Shown: positions 33,761 through 43,646 of the stretch, piece after piece
Position numbering within the stretch: the stretch's first letter is position 1
How the letters are laid out: each line of letters begins with the position of its first letter
Source: Mycolicibacterium porcinum
Lineage (GTDB): Bacteria; Actinomycetota; Actinomycetes; Mycobacteriales; Mycobacteriaceae
Reading direction: 5' to 3'
DNA length: 64,000 nt
Assembly (NCBI GenBank): GCA_001942045.1
Contig: MSTD01000001.1
Location: 272,260 to 336,259, forward strand
Program-made: the position numbers and the translations under genes
The notes under the pieces: model-generated
Databases searched by the model: none
Seen by the model: the letters and a program-made list of their open reading frames with translations, nothing else
What the model was told of the DNA's origin: nothing

Positions 33761-35209
33761 ATGGCCATTGAAGACTTGATTTCATCCGTGCCCACGGGTC
33801 TGTGGATCGGTGGTGAGGAACGCCAGGCCGCTTCGACGTTCAATGTGCTGGATCCCAGCGACGATCAGGTGTTGGCCACGGTGGCCGACGCGACCGCCGC
33901 CGACGCCGTCGCCGCATTGGACGCCGCGTGCGAGGTCCAGGCCGAGTGGGCCGCGACCGCCCCGCGTAAACGCGGCGAGATCCTGCGCTCGGTGTTCGAG
34001 AAGATCACCGAACGCGCCGACGACATCGCGGCCCTGATGACCCTTGAGATGGGCAAGGTGCTCGCTGAGAGCAAGGGCGAGGTCGCTTATGGCGCCGAGT
34101 TCTTCCGCTGGTTCTCCGAGGAGGCGGTGCGCATCGCGGGCCGGTTCACCCCGGCGCCGGCCGGCACCGGGCGCATCCTCGTCACCAAACAGGCCGTCGG
34201 CCCCTGCTACGCCATCACGCCGTGGAACTTCCCGCTGGCGATGGGCACCCGCAAGATGGGCCCGGCCTTCGCCGCGGGTTGCACGATGATCGTCAAACCC
34301 GCGCAGGAGACCCCGCTGACCATGCTGCTGCTGGCCAAGCTGATGGACGAGGCCGGCCTGCCCAAGGGCGTGCTCTCGGTCTTGCCGACCAGCAATCCGG
34401 GTGCGGTGACTTCGGCGTTGGTCGACGACGGCCGGCTGCGCAAGCTGACGTTCACCGGCTCGACCGGGGTCGGCAAGGCATTGGTGAAGCAGTCGGCCGA
34501 CAAGCTGCTGCGCACGTCGATGGAGCTCGGCGGCAACGCCCCCTTCATCGTGTTCGACGACGCCGACGTGGACGCCGCGGTCGACGGCGCGATCCTGGCC
34601 AAGATGCGCAACGGCGGCGAGGCCTGCACCGCGGCCAACCGGTTCCACGTCGCCAACGCGGTGCGCGAGGAGTTCACCGACAAGCTCGTCAAACGGATGA
34701 GCGAGTTCACCCTCGGCAAGGGCATCGACCCCGCATCCACGTTGGGCCCACTGATCAACTCCAAGCAGGTCTCCACCGTCACCGAACTGGTCTCCGACGC
34801 GGTGTCGAAAGGCGCGACCGTCGCGGTCGGAGGCGTTGCTCCCGGCGGTCCGGGCAACTTCTACCCGGCCACCGTGTTGGCCGACGTGCCCGCCGACGCC
34901 CGCATCCTCAAGGAGGAGATCTTCGGCCCGGTCGCCCCGATCACCGGCTTCGATACCGAAGACGAGGGGGTGGCCGCCGCCAACAACACCGAATACGGCT
35001 TGGCTGCTTACGTTTACACGCAGTCACTGGACCGTGCGTTGCGGGTGGCCGAGGGCATCCAGTCCGGCATGGTCGGCATCAACCGCGGGGTGATCTCGGA
35101 TGCGGCCGCGCCGTTCGGCGGCATCAAGGAGTCCGGCTTCGGCCGTGAGGGCGGCATCGAGGGTATCGATGAGTACCTCGACACGAAATATATTGCGCTA
35201 ACCCGTTAA
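33761..35209 (+). CDS. Succinate-semialdehyde dehydrogenase-type aldehyde dehydrogenase
   Basis: This 482-aa NAD(P)-dependent aldehyde dehydrogenase starts at the ATG at 33761 ([11 protein letters not shown]). [11 protein letters not shown] and [11 protein letters not shown] are the cofactor-binding segments. MELGGNAPF holds the general base Glu255 and [11 protein letters not shown] holds nucleophile Cys289. The C-terminal half has [10 protein letters not shown] and [15 protein letters not shown]. It best resembles GabD-like succinate-semialdehyde dehydrogenases, which feed GABA or the alternative TCA branch into succinate. It is divergent from pgi with 50 bp between the starts. Confidence 0.9.
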   Translation: MAIEDLISSVPTGLWIGGEERQAASTFNVLDPSDDQVLATVADATAADAVAALDAACEVQAEWAATAPRKRGEILRSVFEKITERADDIAALMTLEMGKVLAESKGEVAYGAEFFRWFSEEAVRIAGRFTPAPAGTGRILVTKQAVGPCYAITPWNFPLAMGTRKMGPAFAAGCTMIVKPAQETPLTMLLLAKLMDEAGLPKGVLSVLPTSNPGAVTSALVDDGRLRKLTFTGSTGVGKALVKQSADKLLRTSMELGGNAPFIVFDDADVDAAVDGAILAKMRNGGEACTAANRFHVANAVREEFTDKLVKRMSEFTLGKGIDPASTLGPLINSKQVSTVTELVSDAVSKGATVAVGGVAPGGPGNFYPATVLADVPADARILKEEIFGPVAPITGFDTEDEGVAAANNTEYGLAAYVYTQSLDRALRVAEGIQSGMVGINRGVISDAAAPFGGIKESGFGREGGIEGIDEYLDTKYIALTR

Positions 35210-35289
35210 CGCTCCGTCGCGCCTTCCCGGCTCGGCGCCCGATGCGCCCTAAACTCTGGGGCTCGGACGCCAAGACGGGAGGGCATGAC

Positions 35290-37299
35290 GTGACTGCGGC
35301 GCCAGTCCGTGCTGCCAGCCGGCGTCGACGTGCCTCGATCCGGCGCGACATCCCCGCACTCGACGGCATCCGTGCCATCGCGGTGGCTCTCGTGCTGGCC
35401 GGCCACGGCGGAGTGCCGGGCGTGGCCGGCGGTTTCATCGGCGTCGACGTCTTCTTTGTGCTGAGCGGATTCCTGATCACCTCGCTGCTGCTCGACGAGT
35501 ACCGACGCACCGAGCGCATCGACCTCAAGGGGTTCTGGATCCGCCGGGCCAAACGCCTACTGCCCGCCATGGTGCTGATGACCTTGGCCGTCGTGATCGC
35601 CCGACCGTTGTTTGCCGCGGATGCGGTGACCTCGCTTCGAGAGGACGCGGTCGCGGCGTTCTTCTGGATGGCGAACTGGGTCTTCGTCGCCGGCGACACC
35701 GACTACTTCAGTCAGGGCAGTCCTCCGTCACCGTTGCAGCACACCTGGTCGCTGGCGGTCGAAGAGCAGTACTACGTGATCTGGCCGCTGCTGGTGCTGG
35801 CCGCCGCGCTGCTGGTGCGGCGCCGCTCGACGGGCGCAGTTCGGGTGGTGGTGTTCGGGCTGGCCGTGCTGGGGGTGGTCGGCTCGGCGGTGACGTCGAT
35901 CTGGTTGTCCGGTGATGCCGCCGAACTCAACCGGGTGTACTTCGGTACGGACACCCGAGCCCAGGCCCTGCTGGTGGGGGCCGCGGCCGCGGCACTGCTG
36001 GTGCGGGACTGGTCGGCGCTGACGATGTCGGGCACGTTGATCCGGGCCCGGTGGCGGCGCTGGATCGCCTGGATTCTGCCGGTGATCGGGGTGGCCGTGC
36101 TGGCCGCCGCCGCACATCTGGCGACCGGCAGCGCCGACGAGTTCCACCACGGCCTGCTGATCGTGGTGGCCCTGGGCGCGGTGCTGGTGGTGGCCCCCGT
36201 CGCGCTGGATCAGGACGGCTACATCGCCCGGGTCCTGGCCTGGTACCCGCTCGTCACCCTCGGCGTCATCTCCTACGGCGTCTACCTCTGGCACTGGCCG
36301 ATCTTCCAGATCCTCAACGGCGAGCGCACCGGCCTTGAGGGCGGGGCCCTACTCGCCCTGCGGTGCGCGGTGACCATCGCGGTGTCATGGGTGTCGTGGT
36401 GGGCGATCGAGCAGCCGGTCCGGCACTGGCGCCCACAGCACGTCCCGATGTTGCGCTTGGCCGCGGCCACCGTCGCCACGGCCGCGGTGGTGACGATGAG
36501 CATCGTCCCGGTCGGGGTGCCCACCCGGCCCGCGGGTCCGGACGTGCTGGCCGCTGCCGCGTCCGAGCAGGACGTCGGCGCGGAGCGAGCCGTCCCGGTG
36601 GGGCCGGCGCCGGCGCTGCCGCCCGGCACCCGGTCGATCGCGGTGTTCGGCGACTCGGTGGCCTGGACCCTGATGCGATATCTGCCCGCTACGCCCGGCT
36701 TTCACTTCGCCGACTACACGACGATCGGCTGCGGGATCGCGCGCGGCGGCCCGTACCGCTCGGCGGGGGAGACGCTCAATCAGAAACCCGAGTGCGATTC
36801 CTGGCCGGAGCGGTGGGCACAACGGATTGCACACGATCGCCCCGATACCGTGCTGATGATGATCGGGCGCTGGGAGGTCGTCGACCGCACCTGGCATGGG
36901 CGGTGGATGCATATCGGCAACGAGGCCTACGACGCCTATCTCAAGACCGAGCTGCAACGTGCGCTGGACATCTTGAGCTCGACGGGAGCGCACGTGGTGG
37001 TGACCACGGCGCCGTACAACCGGCGCGGTGAGCGGTCGGACGGCACGTTGTATCCCGAGGATCAGCCGGGCCGGGTGCAGGCCTGGAACACCATGCTCCG
37101 CACCGTCGCCGGGCAGCGGCCCAATGTGTCGGTGCTCGACTTCAACGCCAAGCTCAACCCGGACGGCAAGTACACCGCGAAGATCAACGGGGTCCGGATG
37201 CGCAGCGACGGCGTGCACCCGACCGCCGAGGCGGTGCAGTGGTTGACGCCGTGGTTGTTGGATTCGCTGAAGACGCCCGCGGCACCCGCGGGGCGCTAG
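35290..37299 (+). CDS. Acyltransferase-3 (OafA/YrhL-type) membrane protein with SGNH domain
   Basis: This 669-aa protein starts at the GTG at 35290, preceded by GGGAGG; an ATG 48 bp further upstream is also in frame. Residues about 20-390 hold some ten membrane spans of the acyltransferase-3 family, with LDGIRAIAVALVLAGH (catalytic His at its end) and GGFIGVDVFFVLSGFLI. A periplasmic SGNH domain follows (about 450-665) with GDSVAWTL as block I. Relatives O-acylate cell-wall glycans or glycolipids. The acyl acceptor is unknown. Confidence 0.9.
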   Translation: MTAAPVRAASRRRRASIRRDIPALDGIRAIAVALVLAGHGGVPGVAGGFIGVDVFFVLSGFLITSLLLDEYRRTERIDLKGFWIRRAKRLLPAMVLMTLAVVIARPLFAADAVTSLREDAVAAFFWMANWVFVAGDTDYFSQGSPPSPLQHTWSLAVEEQYYVIWPLLVLAAALLVRRRSTGAVRVVVFGLAVLGVVGSAVTSIWLSGDAAELNRVYFGTDTRAQALLVGAAAAALLVRDWSALTMSGTLIRARWRRWIAWILPVIGVAVLAAAAHLATGSADEFHHGLLIVVALGAVLVVAPVALDQDGYIARVLAWYPLVTLGVISYGVYLWHWPIFQILNGERTGLEGGALLALRCAVTIAVSWVSWWAIEQPVRHWRPQHVPMLRLAAATVATAAVVTMSIVPVGVPTRPAGPDVLAAAASEQDVGAERAVPVGPAPALPPGTRSIAVFGDSVAWTLMRYLPATPGFHFADYTTIGCGIARGGPYRSAGETLNQKPECDSWPERWAQRIAHDRPDTVLMMIGRWEVVDRTWHGRWMHIGNEAYDAYLKTELQRALDILSSTGAHVVVTTAPYNRRGERSDGTLYPEDQPGRVQAWNTMLRTVAGQRPNVSVLDFNAKLNPDGKYTAKINGVRMRSDGVHPTAEAVQWLTPWLLDSLKTPAAPAGR

Positions 37300-37302
37300 C
37301 GG

Positions 37303-37581
37303 TCAGTGGCCCAGCCGGCCCCGGCCGAGCTGCAGCAGCAGGATGGCCAGGTCTTTGCCCTCGGGACCCAGCACGCTGTAGCGCTCGATGACCTTCATCT
37401 CGCGGTTGTGCACCAGGCGGGTGCCGCCGGAGGCCATCCGGGCCTTGCCGATCTCCTTGGAGACCTCCGTGCGCCGCTGCACTGCGGCGAGGATGGTGGC
37501 ATCAAGTTCGTCGATCTCCCGACGCAGGTCATCGATCTCAGGCACAAAGGTGATAGTCCCAGTCGGCCCGTGCCAGCGCAA
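37303..37581 (-). CDS. Chorismate mutase (AroQ type, Rv0948c-like)
   Basis: This intracellular all-helical mutase converts chorismate to prephenate for Phe and Tyr synthesis. As drawn it has 92 residues from a TTG at 37581; a GTG at 37545 (VPEIDDLR) is an alternative, and the M. tuberculosis protein is slightly longer at the N-terminus. KARMASGGTRLVHNREMKVI and the C-terminal LGRGRLGH are nearly identical to Rv0948c. In that protein the C-terminus contacts DAHP synthase, which activates the weak mutase. It is divergent from uvrD1 with a 35-bp gap. Confidence 0.92.
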   Translation of the reverse strand: MRWHGPTGTITFVPEIDDLRREIDELDATILAAVQRRTEVSKEIGKARMASGGTRLVHNREMKVIERYSVLGPEGKDLAILLLQLGRGRLGH

Positions 37582-37616
37582 AACTGTCCCCGCTCAGCGG
37601 TAAGTTTGAACGCAAG

Positions 37617-39956
37617 ATGACCACTTCCCCCGTCGCCCCCACAGTTGCTGCAGATGTTGATGAACTTCTTGACGGCTTGAACCCTCAGCAACGCCAAGCG
37701 GTGCTGCACCAAGGATCGCCGCTGTTGATCGTCGCGGGCGCCGGTTCGGGCAAGACGGCCGTGCTGACCAGGCGCATCGCATATCTGCTGGCCGCTCGCG
37801 ACGTCGGGGTAGGGCAGATCCTGGCCATCACGTTCACCAACAAGGCCGCTGCCGAGATGCGCGAGCGCGTGGTCCAGCTGGTGGGTCCGCGAGCCCGGAA
37901 CATGTGGGTGTCGACGTTCCACTCCACCTGCGTGCGGATCCTGCGCAACCAGGCTTCGCTGCTGCCGGGGCTGAACTCCAACTTCTCGATCTACGACTCT
38001 GACGATTCCCGGCGCCTGCTGATGATGATCGGCAAGGACATGGGGTTGGACACCAAGCGGTACTCGCCGCGGCTGCTGGCCAACGGCATCTCCAACCTGA
38101 AGAACGAACTGATCGGTCCGGAGCAGGCAGCGGCCGAAGCCTCGGAGGCCGCCGAGGAGATGGCCGGCATCATCGCCCAGGTCTACGGCGAATATCAGCG
38201 CCGGCTGCGCGCGGCCAACGCGTTGGACTTCGACGACCTGATCGGCGAGACGGTCGGGATCTTGCAGGCTTTCCCGCAGATCGCCCAGTACTACCGCCGC
38301 CGGTTCCGGCACATCCTGGTCGACGAGTATCAAGACACCAACCACGCGCAGTACGTGTTGGTCCGTGAGTTGGTCGGCCACCACCTCGACGAGACCGAGG
38401 GGGTGGGCCCGTCGGAGCTGTGCGTGGTGGGTGACGCCGATCAGTCCATCTATGCGTTCCGCGGGGCGACGATCCGCAACATCGAGGACTTCGAGCGCGA
38501 CTACCCGGACGCGACGACGATCCTGCTCGAGCAGAACTACCGCTCCACCCAGACCATCCTGAACGCGGCCAACGCGGTGATCGCCCGCAACACGGGCCGC
38601 CGGGAGAAGCGGCTGTGGACCGAGGAGGGCGAGGGCGAGCTGATCGTCGGCTATGTCGCCGACAACGAGCACGACGAGGCCCGGTTCGTCGCCGACGAGA
38701 TCGACGCCCTCGCCGACAGTGAAGGCCTCAAATACGGTGACGTTGCGGTGTTCTACCGCACCAACAACTCTTCGCGTGCGCTGGAGGAGGTGTTCATCCG
38801 CGCCGGCATCCCGTACAAGGTGGTCGGCGGCGTGCGGTTCTACGAGCGCCGCGAGATCCGCGACATCGTGGCTTACCTTCGGGTGCTGGACAATCCGGGT
38901 GACTCGGTGAGCATGCGGCGCATCCTCAACACGCCGCGCCGCGGCATTGGCGACCGGGCCGAGGCGTGCGTTGCGGTGTACGCCGAGAACACCGGGGCCA
39001 GCTTCAACGACGCGTTGCAGGCCGCTGCCGAGGGTCGGGTGCCGATGCTCAACACCCGCTCGGAGAAGGCCATCGCGAGCTTTGTCCAGATGCTCGACCA
39101 GTTGCGCGGCAAGCTCGATGACGAGCTGGGCGACCTGGTCGAGGCCGTGCTGGAGCGGACGGGCTATCGCCGTGAGCTCGAGGCCTCCAGCGATCCACAG
39201 GATTTGGCCCGGTTGGACAACCTCAACGAATTGGTCAGCGTCGCCCACGAATTCAGTACCGACCTGGCCAATGCCCGGGCGCTGGCCGAACAGGGCGAGG
39301 GGGAGCCGGTCGACGAGGACATCCCGGACACCGGGGTGCTGGCCCAGTTCCTGGAGCGGGTGTCACTGGTGGCCGACGCCGACGAGATCCCCGAAGACGG
39401 TGCGGGTGTGGTGACGATGATGACGTTGCACACCGCCAAGGGGCTGGAGTTTCCGGCGGTGTTCGTCACCGGCTGGGAGGACGGCATGTTCCCGCACATG
39501 CGGGCCCTCGGAGATCCCAACGAGTTGTCCGAGGAACGCCGGCTGGCGTACGTCGGCATCACCCGGGCCCGTAAGCGGCTGTACCTGAGCCGGGCCAAGG
39601 TGCGCTCGTCATGGGGGCAGCCGATGCTCAACCCGGAATCGCGGTTCCTGCGCGAGATTCCGGAGGACCTGATCAACTGGCGGCGCGTCGAGCAGCCGTC
39701 GTCCTCGCTGAGTGCCCCGGTCGGAAATGCCGGCCGATACGGCACCCCGCGCCCGTCGCCGTCACGACCCGCGCCCGCCCGCAACCGTCCGGTGATCACG
39801 CTGCAACCCGGCGATCGCGTCACCCACGACAAGTACGGGCTGGGCCGCGTCGAGGAGGTCTCGGGTGTGGGTGAATCGGCGATGTCACTGATCGACTTCG
39901 GCAGTGCCGGCCGGGTCAAGCTCATGCACAATCACGCGCCGGTGCAGAAGCTTTAG
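37617..39956 (+). CDS. uvrD1: ATP-dependent DNA helicase UvrD1/PcrA
   Basis: This 779-aa superfamily 1A 3'-5' helicase unwinds DNA in nucleotide-excision repair and replication restart. It has the Q motif LNPQQRQAV (21-29), Walker A GAGSGKT (41-47), Walker B DEYQD (236-240), GDADQSIYAFRGA and the C-terminal MTLHTAKGLEFPAVF. The last 60 residues form a basic linker and a Tudor-like end (GDRVTHDKYGLGRVEEV) that binds RNA polymerase in PcrA homologues. The mycobacterial enzyme is known to be stimulated by Ku, which is also in this window. The ATG start is at 37617. Confidence 0.96.
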   Translation: MTTSPVAPTVAADVDELLDGLNPQQRQAVLHQGSPLLIVAGAGSGKTAVLTRRIAYLLAARDVGVGQILAITFTNKAAAEMRERVVQLVGPRARNMWVSTFHSTCVRILRNQASLLPGLNSNFSIYDSDDSRRLLMMIGKDMGLDTKRYSPRLLANGISNLKNELIGPEQAAAEASEAAEEMAGIIAQVYGEYQRRLRAANALDFDDLIGETVGILQAFPQIAQYYRRRFRHILVDEYQDTNHAQYVLVRELVGHHLDETEGVGPSELCVVGDADQSIYAFRGATIRNIEDFERDYPDATTILLEQNYRSTQTILNAANAVIARNTGRREKRLWTEEGEGELIVGYVADNEHDEARFVADEIDALADSEGLKYGDVAVFYRTNNSSRALEEVFIRAGIPYKVVGGVRFYERREIRDIVAYLRVLDNPGDSVSMRRILNTPRRGIGDRAEACVAVYAENTGASFNDALQAAAEGRVPMLNTRSEKAIASFVQMLDQLRGKLDDELGDLVEAVLERTGYRRELEASSDPQDLARLDNLNELVSVAHEFSTDLANARALAEQGEGEPVDEDIPDTGVLAQFLERVSLVADADEIPEDGAGVVTMMTLHTAKGLEFPAVFVTGWEDGMFPHMRALGDPNELSEERRLAYVGITRARKRLYLSRAKVRSSWGQPMLNPESRFLREIPEDLINWRRVEQPSSSLSAPVGNAGRYGTPRPSPSRPAPARNRPVITLQPGDRVTHDKYGLGRVEEVSGVGESAMSLIDFGSAGRVKLMHNHAPVQKL

Positions 39957-39968
39957 CCGGGGCGGCTG

Positions 39969-39985
39969 CGTCAAAACTTTTGACG
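39969..39985. terminator. Short palindrome between convergent uvrD1 and ferredoxin genes
   Basis: CGTCAAAA and TTTTGACG flank a single base, giving an 8-bp perfect inverted repeat 12 bp after the uvrD1 stop. It may help end transcription in the 112-bp gap between convergent genes. It is too tight to form a long hairpin, so a protein-binding role is also possible. Confidence 0.35.
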
Positions 39986-40068
39986 AAGTTCGGGCAGACA
40001 CATTGACCCAAGACGTATACCCAAGCCACATCGCTCCGAGGCGGCCATAGGCCGGCCGGTGCCACGCC

Positions 40069-40470
40069 TCAACCGTGGTTCCAGGGGCCGTCGGCCAGTT
40101 GTGCCGGAGCATTCAACCGGGGTTCAGCGAGCGGGGGAATGGAGGTCAGCACCGGGTTCTGGTCCAAGCGCGAACCGGGTATGCGGCCCCCGCCCCACCC
40201 GACCATCTCCCGGTACCCGCCGAGCAATCCGGCAGCGCTGACCGCAGATTCGGAAGCATGCGGGCTGTCGGCGCCGACGGGTACCGAGACCGGCGAGACG
40301 TATAGCGCGTCGGTGGGGCAGTAGGCCTCGCACATGAAGCAGGTCTGGCAGTCGGACTGCCGGGCGATGACGGGTACCCCGTCGGCGCCACGATCGAAGA
40401 CGTCGGTGGGGCATACCTTGATGCAGACGTCGCACGTGACGCATGCGGTGGCGCTGACGATCTCGATCAC
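40069..40470 (-). CDS. Double [4Fe-4S] ferredoxin-type protein (AprB-like)
   Basis: This 133-aa protein has two CxxCxxCxxxCP clusters (Cys10/13/16/20 and Cys41/44/47/51) in the first 55 residues, then about 80 residues without known motifs, containing GYREMVGWGGGRIPG. This size and layout resemble the beta subunit of adenylylsulfate reductase. The GTG at 40470 overlaps the flavoprotein stop by 4 bp (GTGA), so the two are translationally coupled and likely form a complex. It is the last gene of the five-gene ABC/redox operon. Confidence 0.8.
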   Translation of the reverse strand: MIEIVSATACVTCDVCIKVCPTDVFDRGADGVPVIARQSDCQTCFMCEAYCPTDALYVSPVSVPVGADSPHASESAVSAAGLLGGYREMVGWGGGRIPGSRLDQNPVLTSIPPLAEPRLNAPAQLADGPWNHG

Positions 40471-42059
40471 GCCACAGCCTCCGAGGCGAGCAGCTGCGGG
40501 GCAACGGGATCGGGAGCGGTCCAGATCTCATCGAGCCCGCCGACCAGGATGCGATGCTCGAAGCGGTGATCCGACTCGGGCAGATCTTCGCGCTTGTGCA
40601 GACCGCGCGTCTCGGGCCGGGCCAGAGACGCCGCGGTGATCCATCGCGCCGCAGCCACCATCGCGACCGCCTGACGATGCTTGTACACCTCGCGCGCCGG
40701 AACCGGCGCCAGACCGTCGGCGATGTCGCGCCATAGCGTCTCCAGCGCATCGGCGGATTCATGGAGTCGCTCAGCCGATTTCAGGAAGCTGCGCTGCGGA
40801 GGCAGGGTGTGCGATTGCGCCGCGGCTATCACGTCGTCGACAGTGGGGGCACCTGAGCGTGCCGGCCGGGCACGCGGTGTCGCCGTTGCGGCGTGGTTCC
40901 GCCGGGTGCGGCTGAACTCCGCGGCACCACGCCCGGCGAAGGTGCCCGACGCGATCGCCCACGAGCCGTTGCGGCTGCCACCGCCGGACAGCGCCCCGGT
41001 GATGAGCTCGCGGGTCGCGGCATCGCCTGCGGCATACAGGCCGGGAACCGTTGTCGCGCAATCCGGTCCGACCAGGCGCAGGCCACCGGTGCCGCGCACC
41101 GATCCCTCGTAGACCATCCGGACCGGGTACGCGGTGGTGAACGGGTCGATGCCGGCCTTGTCCAACGGCAGGAAGTAGTTCGGCTGAGCGTCGCGCATGG
41201 TCTGCCTGATGTGTTCGGGCGCCCGGTCCAACCGGGCGAACACCCGCTCGCCGCGGGTCAGCGCCCGCTGCGCGTCCTGACGTCCGCTCAACCCGCGCTG
41301 CGTGGTGAACGGACGACCGCGCTCGTCATAGAAGCTGCCCCACTGCAGCATTCGCCCCTTGGTGTGCACACCCCACTCGGGGGCCAGCGCATAGGCGGTG
41401 CAGAACTCCATGCCGGACAGGTGTGCCCCGTGCTCGGCGGCCATCAGCAGACCTTCGCCGGTGTCGACGTTGGTGCCGAAAGTTCCGGACAGGAACGCAG
41501 TTCCGCCGGTAGCCAGCACGACCGCGCCGGCCGTGATCCGCCACGGCCGGCCGCCGTCTTGGCGGGCGATGCCGGTGGCGCCGGTGATGACGCCGTCGTC
41601 GTCGGCGGTCAGTTCCAACGCCGGGTGGTGATCGAGGATCCGCACGCCGCTGCGGTGGGCCTTGCGGCGCATGCGGCACATGTACTCGGGTCCCTGCAGG
41701 CTGCTGCGCATTTCGCGGCCGTCGGCGCCGATCGGGAACGGGTACCCCCACTGGGAGAGGTGTTCGAGCCGGTCCCACGAGGTGGCCAGAACCCGGAACA
41801 TCCACTCGGAGTCGGTGATCCGGCCGGCGGCCAGCTCGCGTTCGCGCACGGAATCCTCGCGCCGCGGCCCGGGCCCGATCGCCCACAGGTTGTTGCCGCC
41901 GGCGGCGGTCGCGCCGCTGGTACCGCAGTAGCCCTTGTCTACCAGGATGACTCGCGTCCCGGACTCGGCGGCGGAGATCGCGGCCCAGGTCGCGGCGGGA
42001 CCGCCACCGATCACCAGGACATCGGTGCTCAAGACATCGGGGTCAGCGGGAACGGTCAT
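40467..42059 (-). CDS. FAD-dependent oxidoreductase of the fumarate reductase/AprA type
   Basis: This 530-aa flavoprotein starts at the ATG at 42059, with AGAGGAAG upstream. The dinucleotide fold VLVIGGGPAATWAAISAAE (about 12-30) is followed by DKGYCGTSGATAAGGNNLW, where succinate dehydrogenase-like flavoproteins bind FAD. GLYAAGDAATRELITGALSGG near 360-380 is the C-terminal FAD-binding segment. Partnering with a double-cluster ferredoxin resembles the AprAB pair, but the full set of AprA active-site residues cannot be checked here. The gene overlaps the ABC ATPase 3' end by 17 bp, which ties it to the importer. Confidence 0.8.
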   Translation of the reverse strand: MTVPADPDVLSTDVLVIGGGPAATWAAISAAESGTRVILVDKGYCGTSGATAAGGNNLWAIGPGPRREDSVRERELAAGRITDSEWMFRVLATSWDRLEHLSQWGYPFPIGADGREMRSSLQGPEYMCRMRRKAHRSGVRILDHHPALELTADDDGVITGATGIARQDGGRPWRITAGAVVLATGGTAFLSGTFGTNVDTGEGLLMAAEHGAHLSGMEFCTAYALAPEWGVHTKGRMLQWGSFYDERGRPFTTQRGLSGRQDAQRALTRGERVFARLDRAPEHIRQTMRDAQPNYFLPLDKAGIDPFTTAYPVRMVYEGSVRGTGGLRLVGPDCATTVPGLYAAGDAATRELITGALSGGGSRNGSWAIASGTFAGRGAAEFSRTRRNHAATATPRARPARSGAPTVDDVIAAAQSHTLPPQRSFLKSAERLHESADALETLWRDIADGLAPVPAREVYKHRQAVAMVAAARWITAASLARPETRGLHKREDLPESDHRFEHRILVGGLDEIWTAPDPVAPQLLASEAVA

Positions 42060-42780
42060 GACCAACTTCCTCTCGGACGCCGAGTTCGGCCAGCAGGGCA
42101 CGGCGCAGGTCGTCGAAGCCGTCATCGCTGCGGGAGCGGGGGAACGGCAGCTCGACCCGGCGGTCGAGGGATACCCGTCCACCCGAGAGCACCACCACCC
42201 GGTCGGCGAGCAGGATCGCCTCGTCCACGTCATGTGTGACGTGCAGGACCGCCATGTGTCTGCGGGACCACAGTTCGTGCAGCAGCCCGTACATCTTGAG
42301 CCTGGTCAGCGCATCGAGTGCGCCGAAGGGCTCATCGAGCAAGAGCAGGTCGGGTTCGCGGACCAGCGCGCGGGCCAGTGAAACTCGTTGCGCCTCACCG
42401 CCGGACAACGACAATGGCCATGCCTTGGCCTTGTCGGCCAGGCCCACCTCATCGAGTGCGGCCCGGCCACGGGCAGTCCGGCTCGGCGCGTCGGGTCCGG
42501 CGTCGGGCAGCGCGAAGGTGACGTTGGCCAGTGCGCGCCGCCACGGCAGCAGCCGCGGGTTCTGGAACACCACCGCACGCGAGCGGGGGACGCGTACCGA
42601 TCCGGTGACCTGCTCGTCGAGACCGGCCAACACCCGCAGCAGGGTGCTCTTGCCGGATCCGGAGCGGCCCAGCATTGCGACGAATTCGCCGTCGGCGATC
42701 TGCAGTTCGAGATCCTCGAGCACCTGCTGGGCGCCGAAGGCGCGGTGCAGGCCGCGCACCTCGACGACAGCGGTGCTCAT
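42043..42780 (-). CDS. ABC transporter ATPase (nitrate/sulfonate/taurine type)
   Basis: This 245-aa ATPase starts at the ATG at 42780, overlapping the permease stop by 4 bp (ATGA). Walker A is GRSGSGKST, the signature is LSGGEAQRVSLARAL, and Walker B is LLLLDEPFGALD, followed by the switch His in HVTHDVDEA. The QNPRLLPWRRALANV Q-loop is typical of SsuB/TauB/NrtD-type importers. It energises uptake of the ligand bound by the lipoprotein encoded at 43643-44602. Confidence 0.93.
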   Translation of the reverse strand: MSTAVVEVRGLHRAFGAQQVLEDLELQIADGEFVAMLGRSGSGKSTLLRVLAGLDEQVTGSVRVPRSRAVVFQNPRLLPWRRALANVTFALPDAGPDAPSRTARGRAALDEVGLADKAKAWPLSLSGGEAQRVSLARALVREPDLLLLDEPFGALDALTRLKMYGLLHELWSRRHMAVLHVTHDVDEAILLADRVVVLSGGRVSLDRRVELPFPRSRSDDGFDDLRRALLAELGVREEVGHDRSR

Positions 42781-43646
42781 GCTGGAGCTCCGAGACCATC
42801 GAACCCATTGCGCCACGACAGCAGCAACCGTTCCAGGACTCGCACCAGGGTGTAGGAGAGCAGGCCGGCGACCGCGTAGATCACGATCACCAGCAGTGAG
42901 ACATCGAACTGCAGGTTGGTCTGGGCCCGTGACATCAGGTAGCCGATGCCCTGGGTGGTGTTGATCATCTCGGCGAAGATCAGGCTGAGCCACGCGCTGG
43001 ACAGCCCGAGCCGCAGGCCGACAAGGAAATTCGGCATCGCGCCGGGCAGGATCACCTGCGAGATGAGGGTCCGCCGCGGCGCCTCCAAGGTTTGCGCCAT
43101 CTCGACGAGTTGACGATCCACGCCGCGGATTCCCGAGTAGGTGTTGATGTAGATCGCGATCGCCACACCGGTGGTGATCAGCACGATCTTGGGGCCTTCG
43201 CCGATACCCATCCAAATGATCAGCAACGGGGTCAACGCGAAATTCGGTACGGCCTTGAGGATCTGCATGGTCCAGTCGAGCAGGTCTTCACCGGTGCGGG
43301 TCAGCCCGGCCACGACCGCGAGGAGGACACCGATCAGGATGCCCAGCACTGTGCCGATCAGCACTCGCACGGCCGACGCGCCGACATGGGTGGCGAGTTG
43401 ACCGTCGCCGAGCAGTCGCCATGCGGTGGCCGCCACCTCCGTCGGCGGCGGGAACAGGTCGGTGTCGAGCAGGCCGGTTGTCGAACCGATGGTCCAGGCC
43501 GCCAGGATCAGCGCCGGGCTCATCAGCCGGCGTACGGGCCGGGGGACGCGGGCCCACAATCCTTTTCGCCGCTCGTGACCACCGACGACCTCGATGAGTT
43601 CGGGGCCGGTGGCCGGGACCCGGACGGCGGTGACGGCGGTGGTCAC
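42777..43646 (-). CDS. ABC transporter permease (SsuC type)
   Basis: This 289-aa membrane protein has six predicted spans. The EAA-type loop is EMAQTLEAPRRTLISQVILP, which docks to the ATPase. The GTG at 43646 gives a 4-bp GTGA overlap with the upstream gene's stop, the usual arrangement here; an ATG 18 bp upstream is also in frame. IIWMGIGEGPKIVLITTGV is typical of sulfonate/nitrate/taurine permeases. Confidence 0.92.
   Translation of the reverse strand: MTTAVTAVRVPATGPELIEVVGGHERRKGLWARVPRPVRRLMSPALILAAWTIGSTTGLLDTDLFPPPTEVAATAWRLLGDGQLATHVGASAVRVLIGTVLGILIGVLLAVVAGLTRTGEDLLDWTMQILKAVPNFALTPLLIIWMGIGEGPKIVLITTGVAIAIYINTYSGIRGVDRQLVEMAQTLEAPRRTLISQVILPGAMPNFLVGLRLGLSSAWLSLIFAEMINTTQGIGYLMSRAQTNLQFDVSLLVIVIYAVAGLLSYTLVRVLERLLLSWRNGFDGLGAPA

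Noticed and set aside
37395..39248. Minus-strand open frame of about 617 codons opposite uvrD1
   Set aside because: uvrD1 on the plus strand is full length with all helicase motifs; the antisense frame has no recognisable domain.
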